From the NCBI GenBank assembly GCA_947177165.1, contig CAMWTP010000017.1, forward strand, positions 1 to 64,000: 64,000 nt of DNA, given 5' to 3'. This stretch comes from an uncultured Lachnospiraceae bacterium. GTDB taxonomy: Bacteria; Bacillota; Clostridia; Lachnospirales; Lachnospiraceae. The position numbers and the translations under genes were made by a program. Below, piece after piece: positions 8,539 to 17,096 of this stretch. A model generated the notes under the pieces. It saw nothing but the letters and a program-made list of their open reading frames with translations. It had not been told where the DNA came from and searched no databases. Within the stretch, counting starts at the first letter, position 1. Each line of letters starts with the position of its first letter.

Positions 8539-10028
8539 TATATGTTTAGCTCCCCGATATCCTTTATGCTTCCATTATAATAATATGCCAAAATCTGTGC
8601 AGCTGTTAATCCTCTGTCAGCCAGATTTTTCGCCCCGTTCTGTGACATGCCGCATCCGTGCCCGAATCCTGCACCATGCACTACGATCTGTTTTAGATTA
8701 TCTCCCTTTTCCCCGTTATTATCATATATTTTTTCTATGTAAAAATAGGCGCTCGGAAGAATATCTCCCATAATGTAACTGCTGCTGTCATTTTTCGTCA
8801 CAACATCCTGCACACCGCAAAGCGCCTGCCTGACCGCATGCTGGGATGTTACACTTACCCTGAAATGCTCCGTCTCTATCATGATCCCTGCGACCATGCC
8901 GCTTTTTCTGCGATTCAATATCCTGATATCCCTGACCGCGTCTTCCATGGGAAGCTGGTCAGACGCAAGATACTGCGACCGGATTTTCACGGTCTCCGGA
9001 TGTAACTGCGAAAGTGTGTAGAGCTTCTGCAAAAATGTCTTTACCGCATCCCCCTCCAATGATTTGCCATACGTCCAGCGGTACCACGCCTCATGATACT
9101 CCACATCTGTCTCGTTCCCGTTGTCGATATACTGCTGGTAGGCCTGTTCCCCCTCCTCACTGTTCGATGCATAGATTTCTTCTCCCGTCTCAATCAGGTA
9201 GTCGTCTGCAGCCGATGTCATGTCACCCCACACGCCCGCCCCGCCGTTATACCCGCTCGAAGTCGAGTAGTAAAAACTCTCTACGATCTCTCCCTCGTAT
9301 GTAAGCACCTGATTTCTGGTCGCATCTACCGCCTCAACCGCGCTCTGTGTCTCTTCACAATTCATATAAACCTGAAACGATGTGCTGTCATCCATGTGTG
9401 CTTTCCATTCAGGATAGGCGTAACTCTGTTTGTGGAAATACGTGTACGTTCTCGCAGTGACCGCCTGTGCCTTCAGCGCCTCGTCAGGATACGCAGATGG
9501 CATCTCGCTCGGAACCACACCGTATAGATACTCCTCCACCAACAGTTCATTGACCACAACGATTCCCTCCGCCTCAGGATAGCATTCCAGTATGCCCCGA
9601 TACTGTGGAGAACTGTTTCTCCCGATATCATTGATCTGGATTCTGCCGCCGTTTTTACCGGCAATACAGACCATCTGGTCATCCTGAAAATCACCTGCCC
9701 TTAAGACTACTTCTGAATCCGGTTCATACTCTGTCGTCTCTCCATCATGTGTGATTACCATGCCCTCACTGCCTGTAATATGCAGTTCTGTGTGATAAAT
9801 TCCCTGATAGCCCTGATTCATGAGAAGAATTCTCACATGCTCATCAAATGGTGTTTCCGGAACATTCTCTTTTATCATCATTTCCTCCGCGGTCTCACCC
9901 GGAATCGTTGGCATCTCCTCCTCCTTCTCCTGCGTCTCCTCCGCAATACTCTCATCTGTATCTGACAGCTGGACACTGCACCTGTATAGCCCAAGCGCGA
10001 TCACAGTCCAGACCACAACAATCAACAA
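8538..10028 (-). CDS. SpoIID/LytB-domain protein
   Basis: Membrane-anchored protein of the SpoIID family, lytic-transglycosylase-type enzymes that cut denuded glycan strands. It has an N-terminal membrane anchor, an acidic linker, and a SpoIID core from about residue 150: GVVPSEMPSAYPDEALKAQAV with its conserved Glu, then YYSTSSG, and GFGHGCGMSQNGAKNLA near the C terminus. The given start is TTG at 10028 but it lacks a ribosome-binding site. AGGAGG at 10067-10072 is ideally spaced (8 nt) from an in-frame ATA at 10056-10058, which would add a basic segment before the anchor. No ATG/GTG/TTG exists between the upstream stop and 10028. It is probably vegetative or sporulation-related and is coupled to the YihY gene. 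Confidence 0.85.
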   Translation of the reverse strand: MLIVVVWTVIALGLYRCSVQLSDTDESIAEETQEKEEEMPTIPGETAEEMMIKENVPETPFDEHVRILLMNQGYQGIYHTELHITGSEGMVITHDGETTEYEPDSEVVLRAGDFQDDQMVCIAGKNGGRIQINDIGRNSSPQYRGILECYPEAEGIVVVNELLVEEYLYGVVPSEMPSAYPDEALKAQAVTARTYTYFHKQSYAYPEWKAHMDDSTSFQVYMNCEETQSAVEAVDATRNQVLTYEGEIVESFYYSTSSGYNGGAGVWGDMTSAADDYLIETGEEIYASNSEEGEQAYQQYIDNGNETDVEYHEAWYRWTYGKSLEGDAVKTFLQKLYTLSQLHPETVKIRSQYLASDQLPMEDAVRDIRILNRRKSGMVAGIMIETEHFRVSVTSQHAVRQALCGVQDVVTKNDSSSYIMGDILPSAYFYIEKIYDNNGEKGDNLKQIVVHGAGFGHGCGMSQNGAKNLADRGLTAAQILAYYYNGSIKDIGELNI

Positions 10029-10100
10029 CTTTTTGGAGAACCCTTTTACATAAAATATTTTCTATTCCTCCTGATACTGCTTAAATTAAATCTATAAAAA

Positions 10101-10161
10101 TACAGGGTTGAAAGTCTTTCTTAACAGGCACTGTATACAGTACCTTAACTTCAACCCTGTA
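10101..10161. repeat. 61-bp inverted repeat with central palindrome
   Basis: TACAGGGTTGAA (10101-10112) and its complement (10150-10161) form a 12-bp stem, extendable with a bulge. The loop contains the palindrome ACTGTATACAGT (10130-10141). It lies between the ncRNA 3' end and the SpoIID gene on the minus strand. It could be a processing site or regulatory hairpin; no U-run follows. Confidence 0.5.
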
Positions 10162-10172
10162 CCTTATACCAC

Positions 10173-10389
10173 AAAAGCAGCCCGCTAAGGCTGCTTTGCT
10201 TCTTGTGTATCCCCGAAACGCCGGCTCTTGTATTTTGACTCCTAGCCAATGCTAGGTGGGCAACCGCAATCTTTCTCGCTGCCTTCCCCTGGCCAATATT
10301 GGGGGGCATGACATTGATCAGACAATGTAGGAATCCCGTTTAAAGTGATGTAGGTTCAAAATGACAAGAGTTATCGCACATTTCAGATT
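10173..10389 (-). ncRNA. structured non-coding RNA (possibly raiA-type)
   Basis: A roughly 215-nt transcript is predicted between a near-consensus promoter and a final stem (10174-10182 with 10189-10197, followed by TTTT). A long-range closing stem joins 10356-10370 and 10225-10238 (CTCTTGT..ATTTTGA, 14 pairs, one bulge). Inside are at least three local hairpins: ACATTG/CAATGT (about 10310-10327), CCCC/GGGG around CCAATATTGG, and CCTAGC/GCTAGG. The multibranched layout and motifs such as TTTAAACGGG and TTGCGG recall conserved Clostridia RNAs (raiA-type). It is less like the rod-shaped 6S RNA. The family name is a guess; the RNA itself is well supported. Confidence 0.65.
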
Positions 10390-10395
10390 AACTAT

Positions 10396-10424
10396 AGTAT
10401 ACCCCATCATTCTGAAAATATCAA
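10396..10424 (-). promoter_or_regulatory. sigma-A promoter of the ncRNA
   Basis: On the minus strand TTGATA (10419-10424), a 17-bp spacer and a perfect TATACT (10396-10401). The start site is expected near 10389. No reading frame follows. Confidence 0.75.
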
Positions 10425-10598
10425 CCTATAATCCTGTTGCATCTTTACTAATATTTTACATGAAAATTTTGTCAATTTACATATAGACTTTTTGTGAAGT
10501 TAATGCATATCATTTGTACACTCTCCAGACCGCATTTTTTACATCACAGCATATCCTGTCAGACCGTGACCAATTTTTCCTACAGCTCCTTAATCCGG

Positions 10599-12134
10599 CT
10601 ACCATATTATTTCAGACCAGTCGCTGATTCCGATGTAGGATTTTGCCCATTCCATATGCAATTCCGAATTTTCACCGTCCATCTCGTCATAAATCCTCTG
10701 TGCAAATGCGTCAAGGCTGGAATCCATTCCCGGATCACTGTATGCCAGCAGATACATCATCTCATCGATCAGCGGATTATCCTTCACTGCCGCATAGGAT
10801 GCACACATTGCCGCCGCCTGAACCTCGCTCCCCTGCGCATTCGTCAGGCCGATCTCACTCAGAATGATGTGCCGCACATTTCCGTCCGTGCCAAGCATGG
10901 CCGGTGTCTGCATAAAATCCGTCAGAACGGAAAGATTCTGAAACGTGACAATCTGTCCAGTTCTGACCTGATCCGCATAGACTGCACCGTCCTCACAGCC
11001 TGACATATCCCAAAATTTTGCATAACCCATGGGATTTGTATATGGGTGCTGCGATACTCCCCAATCGATATTACCGCCCTGTCTGATCAGCGCATTGAAT
11101 TTTTCAAGGAAGTCTTTTCCATCCATACACTGATCATATCCCTCGTCATCAGGTGTCAGGTTTTTGTCCCAGATCTGATCCAGGCAGACATAGACGCGTG
11201 CATTCGCGTTCGTGCTCATGATCGCATTGTACATAACCCGGAACGCCTGCGTGTACTCCCTGATATAAGTATCCCAGTCCGTCCATGCCATATAGTTCCA
11301 CCTGCGGGTGTTGACCTCATTTCCTATGATCCAGTTCTCTCCTCCCAGGGAATTCGCCGCATAATATTCCATAAACGATGCAAGCGCTTTGACGCCTTCC
11401 TCATCGGACGCATTAAACATATAAAACATCGGTTGTTCAACCTTCGCCGGATCCGCCGCCATCGCCTCCGTCCTCGACATCGGATGCGTCAGTGCAGCAC
11501 TGTCTCCCGTATTCAGCACCTGCACCGTCTTAAATCCCGATGCAAGCACTGGTCCATAAGTACCATCCAGATAAAGATTGTTGAATTCCTCGCCCTGTGT
11601 TGATTTCTTGGACCGCGGCTGCCGCGCCAGCGTATTCCACGCAAGCGCCTCGGGATTGGTAATATATGTGGGCTCTGTCACCATAGATACAGCGCCGCCG
11701 TTTTTGATTCCGATCGCGAACTTCGAGTACAGTCTCGTATCCTCCTGTCTGAAATTGACTGGAAAATCAAAACATTGAACAGGCTGGGATGAATCAAAAA
11801 CCATCGACTTTATGACATCCGTGTCACTTGTGAGTTCGTATTCATAGGGGTCCAGCTCAAACAGATAGAGCATTCCGTCATCCGGGGCAGGCAGCAGGTT
11901 ATCCAGCACTGCCATGTATGTCACGGTACCGTCCTTTTCCACGGTGCAGCTGACATTGTGCGATACGGCCGTCTGAACTCCATCTGAGCCGGCGGCATCA
12001 CTGATACCATTTTCCTCCAGAGTCTGCGCGTCAACAACTTCGGCGGCATAGGTGTCGCCACCCATGCCGCCAATGAACATCCCCGCCATCAGACACGCCA
12101 ATATAATTCCTTTTCTCTTAAAAAATTCCTGCAT
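10599..12134 (-). CDS. secreted DUF5722-domain protein, glycoside hydrolase-like
   Basis: A 511-residue exported protein with a signal peptide (GIILACLMAGMFIGGMGGDTYA). After an N-terminal beta-rich segment, the DUF5722 region from about residue 190 looks like a TIM barrel. It has an Asn-Glu pair in IIGNEVNTRRWNY and a later Glu in HIILSEIGLTN, the arrangement of acid/base and nucleophile in clan GH-A hydrolases. Substrate unknown, likely a glycan. It follows the two-component operon on the same strand after a gap of 114 nt, so it may be a regulatory target. The stop is followed by about 170 nt with no strong terminator. Confidence 0.8.
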   Translation of the reverse strand: MQEFFKRKGIILACLMAGMFIGGMGGDTYAAEVVDAQTLEENGISDAAGSDGVQTAVSHNVSCTVEKDGTVTYMAVLDNLLPAPDDGMLYLFELDPYEYELTSDTDVIKSMVFDSSQPVQCFDFPVNFRQEDTRLYSKFAIGIKNGGAVSMVTEPTYITNPEALAWNTLARQPRSKKSTQGEEFNNLYLDGTYGPVLASGFKTVQVLNTGDSAALTHPMSRTEAMAADPAKVEQPMFYMFNASDEEGVKALASFMEYYAANSLGGENWIIGNEVNTRRWNYMAWTDWDTYIREYTQAFRVMYNAIMSTNANARVYVCLDQIWDKNLTPDDEGYDQCMDGKDFLEKFNALIRQGGNIDWGVSQHPYTNPMGYAKFWDMSGCEDGAVYADQVRTGQIVTFQNLSVLTDFMQTPAMLGTDGNVRHIILSEIGLTNAQGSEVQAAAMCASYAAVKDNPLIDEMMYLLAYSDPGMDSSLDAFAQRIYDEMDGENSELHMEWAKSYIGISDWSEIIW

Positions 12135-12248
12135 TGCAAACTTCCTTTTCGATCTGATCGTATGGTAGATAAAATATATCCGTTAATAAAATCGATTATA
12201 TTATACAATTAACGACTGTTACTGTCAATGTCCGCGCTTTAACTTTCC

Positions 12249-14828
12249 TTAGCTGTAATCCTTAACTTCCCCCATTTCCGGAACATACGCGGCCGGAAGC
12301 TCCACAGACGGTGCGCAGCGGTCAAATACCAGCACTACCTTGAACAGATCGCCATCCACAACAATGCGCATATCGCCGCCCGTCAGTTTCATCAGACTCT
12401 GCGCTATGGACAGTCCCAGTCCGTGCCCCTCCGTATTCCGCGACTTATCCCCCCGCACAAAACGCTCCATCAACTCCTCGCCGCTGATGTTCAGCGGGTA
12501 TTTGGAGATATTTCGAAATGTGATGCTCACGCTCCGCTCCGTCGCTTCCAGATTTACATATACCCTCGAACCCTCCTGTGCATACTTGCAGATATTGTTC
12601 ATCAGATTATCAATAACGCGCCATACATGCCTGCCATCTGCCATGATATATACTGGTTCCTCCAGCTTGCTGACGATCAGTTCCAGCCCCGCGACCGATA
12701 ACTTTTCCTCAAATTCCCCCACTGTCTGCGTCACAAACACCCCCGCCTCAAGCTTCTGGCTGTCAACAGCCAGATTTCCGGTAGATGCCTTGGAGGCTTC
12801 CACTAAATCTTCGATCAATTTCTTTAATTTTGACGACTGCCGCTCTAGCACTTCGAGATACCCTGCTGCCTTGTCATTGTGAAGCTCCTCCTTGGAGAGC
12901 AGATCCACATAATTGATGATGGAAGTGAGCGGCGTCTTGATATCGTGTGACACGTTCGTGATCAGTTCTGTCTTGAGACGCTCGCTTTTCATGCGCTCGT
13001 CGACCGCCTTGGACATGCCCTCGCTGATCTTATTCAGGTTCTCCCCATGCTTTTTGCAGTCCCAGAACATCTTTTCCGTATCGACCTTGTACGTGAGATC
13101 CCCCTCAGCCATACATTGTCCCGCCTTCTGCAGCTTGTTGATCTGAATGATGAGCACACACACGGCTGTACAGATGACCAATCTCTCGATCAGATAGAAA
13201 GCACCCGCGCCCTCCTCAAAAGCAGCCAGGACCACCAATTCCATGACAGAAACCGCCCCGATCAAAAATATCGCTTTCCAGAGCAGCCCGATATGTCTGA
13301 AAATAGTCACAATCAGGCTGCGGATCCAACTGTAAATTCTGTAGCAAACACTGTTTCTCCACCATTTTCCCGCCTTCACCCGCACACACAGACTGAGCAG
13401 ACAGGCAATCGCAATTATTGTCATAATGGCACCGAACAGGCCGCATATTCCCAGGCTGATGTAAGCAACTTTCCATATATCCGCTTCTTCCAGGAGCCAC
13501 AGCGCCAAAACTGCCAGACACAATTCCGCTCCGCACGCAAACACACTCAGTATGTCAAGCGGAATCCTGTCAAACCAGGTGAGCACAATCCCATCCACTG
13601 TCCTGCGGTGTCCCGCCGCGTACACCAGAAAACCAAATGACAGCACGATCATAACGACACCAATCACAAATCCCTGAAACAGATTCCTGTCTGCAATATC
13701 GTAAAAGCAATTGATAAACCAGCTCTCCTGATTGTACAGGCTGTCCGCACGGCCGGACGGCACAGTGTCCGGAACGAGTGACACCACCCAGTACGCATCC
13801 GCCTGAATATCCTCACGCACCACAAGCGTGAAATCCTCGTTGAGATAGTAGCCTGCCTTCTGGACAAAGAAACCGTCTGGAATGTTATCAGAATCGATCA
13901 GCGTAAGTTCATCACCGCCTATGCTCCGGATATTGTCCAACAGGATCGTTCCCCAGTCTCTGCAGCCAAATTCCATGCTGTTCAATTCCGCGAGATTCAC
14001 GATACTTCCCTTGCCGTCTCCATCAAGAACATTCTCGATTTGATCGGTCACGGCAGACGACGCAGAATCTTCCTGCCTGCTCTCCCCGGCTGTTGCTTCT
14101 GCATCTGCAGATTCCTCTGCCCATATTGTCCCGTCAGCCGGACTTTTATAGCTCAGCCTATATCCCATCTGATTAAAATCATAATTATAATTGTAGACAG
14201 TCTTTCCGGCGCTGCCGTCATAGCACAGGGACACATTCTGCACTGGATAATAGTTTCCTTCCGCGCGATAATACACAATTCCCTTTGTCACGTCATAACA
14301 TATTCTGTCCGCATACAGATACGACCAGCCCGAATCCTCGATCAGATTATTACTCTCAACGGTCAGCACCGTAATGTCATCATAATTACCGTAATATTCC
14401 ATCACTTCGCTCGATCTGGAACCGTTTGCCGTCTCGACAAACAGATAGAGGAAAAGCTCATCGGGATTGATAGCAGCAAGCTCCTGCTCTGTCATATTCG
14501 TGTCCAGATACGTGAGCTTGTCATGAAAATCCACTCCTTCGAGACCGTTCGACTTGATAATCCCATACTTGAAAAACTCTCTGCGCAGGCTCTCCGCATA
14601 AGAACTGTTTCCCCGGTTGCCAAACGCCCTGACGGAATAGTTCATATTGGCATACCGATAGGCGTCCCTGAGCGCCTCCTCACGCGTCATCTCCCACAGA
14701 CCATCACATACGCCATACACCAGACAGATTCCCAGCACAGCGGTTCCCATCACCGAAACGATACAGAGCAGCCATGCCATGAATTTAGCTATTATAGAAT
14801 ATCTTAACCTTTTCACCTTAAACATCAC
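12249..14828 (-). CDS. large multi-span sensor histidine kinase
   Basis: An 859-residue kinase. TM1 (about 16-40) precedes an extracytoplasmic domain of about 340 residues, then a block of about five further spans (about 383-565). HisKA has NVSHDIKTPLTSIINY near residue 635. HATPase_c has an N box (NLMNNICKYA) and GHGLGLSIAQSL. It is co-oriented with and 11 nt downstream of its response regulator gene. The sensor domain is not recognised. The extra membrane block resembles kinases that sense membrane or envelope states. Confidence 0.9.
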   Translation of the reverse strand: MMFKVKRLRYSIIAKFMAWLLCIVSVMGTAVLGICLVYGVCDGLWEMTREEALRDAYRYANMNYSVRAFGNRGNSSYAESLRREFFKYGIIKSNGLEGVDFHDKLTYLDTNMTEQELAAINPDELFLYLFVETANGSRSSEVMEYYGNYDDITVLTVESNNLIEDSGWSYLYADRICYDVTKGIVYYRAEGNYYPVQNVSLCYDGSAGKTVYNYNYDFNQMGYRLSYKSPADGTIWAEESADAEATAGESRQEDSASSAVTDQIENVLDGDGKGSIVNLAELNSMEFGCRDWGTILLDNIRSIGGDELTLIDSDNIPDGFFVQKAGYYLNEDFTLVVREDIQADAYWVVSLVPDTVPSGRADSLYNQESWFINCFYDIADRNLFQGFVIGVVMIVLSFGFLVYAAGHRRTVDGIVLTWFDRIPLDILSVFACGAELCLAVLALWLLEEADIWKVAYISLGICGLFGAIMTIIAIACLLSLCVRVKAGKWWRNSVCYRIYSWIRSLIVTIFRHIGLLWKAIFLIGAVSVMELVVLAAFEEGAGAFYLIERLVICTAVCVLIIQINKLQKAGQCMAEGDLTYKVDTEKMFWDCKKHGENLNKISEGMSKAVDERMKSERLKTELITNVSHDIKTPLTSIINYVDLLSKEELHNDKAAGYLEVLERQSSKLKKLIEDLVEASKASTGNLAVDSQKLEAGVFVTQTVGEFEEKLSVAGLELIVSKLEEPVYIMADGRHVWRVIDNLMNNICKYAQEGSRVYVNLEATERSVSITFRNISKYPLNISGEELMERFVRGDKSRNTEGHGLGLSIAQSLMKLTGGDMRIVVDGDLFKVVLVFDRCAPSVELPAAYVPEMGEVKDYS

Positions 14829-14839
14829 CCTTTTCCCAT

Positions 14840-15532
14840 TTATTCTTCCAATTTGTAACCTCGTCCCCAGACAGATTTCAGGTATCGCGGCTCCGCCGGA
14901 TTGTACTCGAGCTTTTCCCGCAGATGCCTGATATGGACTGCAACCGTGTTCTCTGTGCCGTACGGGCTGTCATTCCACACTGCCGCGTAAATCTGTGACG
15001 GAGAGTACACTTTTCCCGGGTTTTCCATGAGAAGTCTCAAGATATCGTATTCAGTCGGCGTCAGCGCTGCCTTTTCACCGTCGAGCGTCACCTCCTTGGT
15101 GCGGTCGTCAAGCTCAATGCCGCCTATGGTAAGTATCTCACTCGCCTTCGGCATCACCCCGCTGCCCAGCTGCATATAACGCCGGAGCTGGGATTTCACC
15201 CGCGCCTGAAGCTCCACCGGATTAAACGGCTTCGTCACATAATCGTCCGCACCGATGTTAAGTCCCAGCACTTTGTCCGTATCCTCACTCTTGGCTGTCA
15301 GCATGATAACAGGCACATTGCTCTGCTCCCGCAGCTTCACCATCGCCGTGATGCCATCCATTACAGGCATCATGATATCCATGAGCACCAGATGAATCTC
15401 CTCCCTCGAAAGCACCTCCAAAGCTTCCTTTCCATTATAAGCCTCATACACCTGATACCCCTCAGCCGTCAGATAAATCTTTAACGCCGACACAATATCC
15501 TTCTCATCATCACACACCAGTACATTATACAT
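14840..15532 (-). CDS. OmpR-family response regulator
   Basis: A 230-residue regulator. The receiver domain starts MYNVLVCDDEKD, with phospho-Asp in LVLMDIMMP and Lys in VTKPF. A winged-helix output domain follows (LTPTEYDILRLLMENPGKV). The ATG at 15532 is chosen over an in-frame ATG seven codons upstream because GGGGAGAG is correctly spaced from it. It is first gene of the RR-kinase operon. Confidence 0.92.
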   Translation of the reverse strand: MYNVLVCDDEKDIVSALKIYLTAEGYQVYEAYNGKEALEVLSREEIHLVLMDIMMPVMDGITAMVKLREQSNVPVIMLTAKSEDTDKVLGLNIGADDYVTKPFNPVELQARVKSQLRRYMQLGSGVMPKASEILTIGGIELDDRTKEVTLDGEKAALTPTEYDILRLLMENPGKVYSPSQIYAAVWNDSPYGTENTVAVHIRHLREKLEYNPAEPRYLKSVWGRGYKLEE

Positions 15533-15626
15533 TTTTCTCTCTCCCCGGTTCATATTTACATATAAAAGTATATCCTACATATTTTTAAGTTCCAATTAGG
15601 TAAATGTTTAAGATTTATTTAAGAAT

Positions 15627-17096
15627 TTATTTCCAAAAATTGTACCGCTTCATCATTTCCTCGTCCTCCCTGGAATCTCCCACTGCAGCTGCATCCTTTG
15701 CGGAAATATCCAGCCAGCGGCACAACACCTCCGCCCCGCGGGCTTTGCCAGCGTCCGCAGAGACAATCTGCAGACAATTTTTTTCTATATAATAGCGCAC
15801 TGCCTTCCTATCCGATACATGCCCCATCACCATCTCCGCCTCCTGCCACAGCCATGGTCTGTGCGCTGGGCGCAGCAGTGTGACTTTATAAAGCTTCCCG
15901 CAGTTCCGGTAAGTCAGCACGCGAAAACAGCATTCTTTCTTCAACGCCGAAAGGTCTGCAAGCCACGTATCCTCCAGTTCATAAAAGGTTTCTCTTTTCT
16001 GTTCCAACACAAGATGCGCCCCTCCGGCAAAAATGCCTCCTGCAAACAAGTGGCGGATTTTGCGGCAGCGCTCCATAGCTTCCCTGTAGGGCAGCGTCGT
16101 TGCAAAAAGCAGATGCACTTTCTGTCTCGCAAGGATCTCAAGACCCGCCATAACATCCGGCGCCACATCTGCAATGCGCGGTTCTCCGCCGTAATCCTTT
16201 GAAGGCAGCAAGGTTCCATCGATGTCCAGAAATACTGCTTTTGGGCAGCGCGGAATCCGAAACAGCGGATAGGGGCCGAACAATACCTGATTCATAAAGT
16301 CCCCTCTCCCTCCATATGCAAGATAACAGGAACACTGCTTCCGGCTGCATTCCGGAATTGGGAAATCCTCCAATGTAGCCCAGTTCTTCTCCAGCGTTGA
16401 GCTGATATTGCAAGTGCGGAGCCTGCCATCTGCCTCCACAAACAGGCGGTTTTGGCACATGGCCGCATTCGATGACACCCGCATGAGTTCCCGCACAAAA
16501 TAAGGGTCAATCTCCTCAAACGCCTCCCGCTCCTCCTGTGTATAGGAACGCCGCAGACCGTCCATCTTGTTGACCCATAAGTAAATATCATTTAGTTCCT
16601 GTTTCAACGCTTGCAGCAGCGGCAGATTTTCCGGCACACCGACACTTCCCGCACAGAGCGGAATACCATAGTTTCGGAGCTCCCTGCACTTAGCCGCAAA
16701 TTCTGACACAGTTGTCATTTCTGGATGAAATGTAGCCCAAAGCCTTAATTTCTCCGGCACACCCCCTGCCTTTTCAAAACTGCTTAGAAATTCACTGACA
16801 GAAAAACTGAGATTGGTCTGTATCCCTGCCGCGTCAATATCCGCAGATGCGCTGAGCTGTGCCATCCCCTCCCAATACCAGCGATGTATCATCGCCTCAC
16901 CGTAGGGAACCACCATCAATGCCCCGATATGAAGCGCTTTTGCCCTCTTCTGCAGATTTTTAACAAAAGCCCACCACTGCACCCTGTCCCTGTCAAGTTC
17001 CCGCTCAGATATGGGATGCTTGGAAAACGGGCAATATGAACAGTGATAATTACAGCTTTTCAGGCTGCCGCGGTATAGAATCATGCGCTTGTCCAT
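15627..17096 (-). CDS. STM4011-type radical SAM protein fused to a HAD domain
   Basis: 489 residues. The N-terminal radical SAM domain (about 1-280) has the cluster motif CNYHCSYC (Cx3Cx2C) near residue 15. Later cysteines (CQNR, CNISS, and the group CSRKQCSCY near 250) could hold an auxiliary cluster or a structural site. From about residue 284 a HAD-superfamily domain begins: FLDIDGTLLPS (motif I, DxDGT), FATTLP (motif II) and VGDSREDEEMMKR (motif IV). It ends only a few residues after motif IV, shorter than usual. GGGAGG lies 6 nt before the ATG. The gene overlaps the upstream radical SAM gene by 47 bp. The reaction is unknown; the fusion suggests the modified product is dephosphorylated. 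Confidence 0.8.
   Translation of the reverse strand: MDKRMILYRGSLKSCNYHCSYCPFSKHPISERELDRDRVQWWAFVKNLQKRAKALHIGALMVVPYGEAMIHRWYWEGMAQLSASADIDAAGIQTNLSFSVSEFLSSFEKAGGVPEKLRLWATFHPEMTTVSEFAAKCRELRNYGIPLCAGSVGVPENLPLLQALKQELNDIYLWVNKMDGLRRSYTQEEREAFEEIDPYFVRELMRVSSNAAMCQNRLFVEADGRLRTCNISSTLEKNWATLEDFPIPECSRKQCSCYLAYGGRGDFMNQVLFGPYPLFRIPRCPKAVFLDIDGTLLPSKDYGGEPRIADVAPDVMAGLEILARQKVHLLFATTLPYREAMERCRKIRHLFAGGIFAGGAHLVLEQKRETFYELEDTWLADLSALKKECCFRVLTYRNCGKLYKVTLLRPAHRPWLWQEAEMVMGHVSDRKAVRYYIEKNCLQIVSADAGKARGAEVLCRWLDISAKDAAAVGDSREDEEMMKRYNFWK

Noticed and set aside
10173-10389. 6S RNA as the identity of the ncRNA
   Set aside because: 6S forms a long rod with one central bubble. This RNA has a closing stem enclosing several separate hairpins. 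Not excluded, but less likely.
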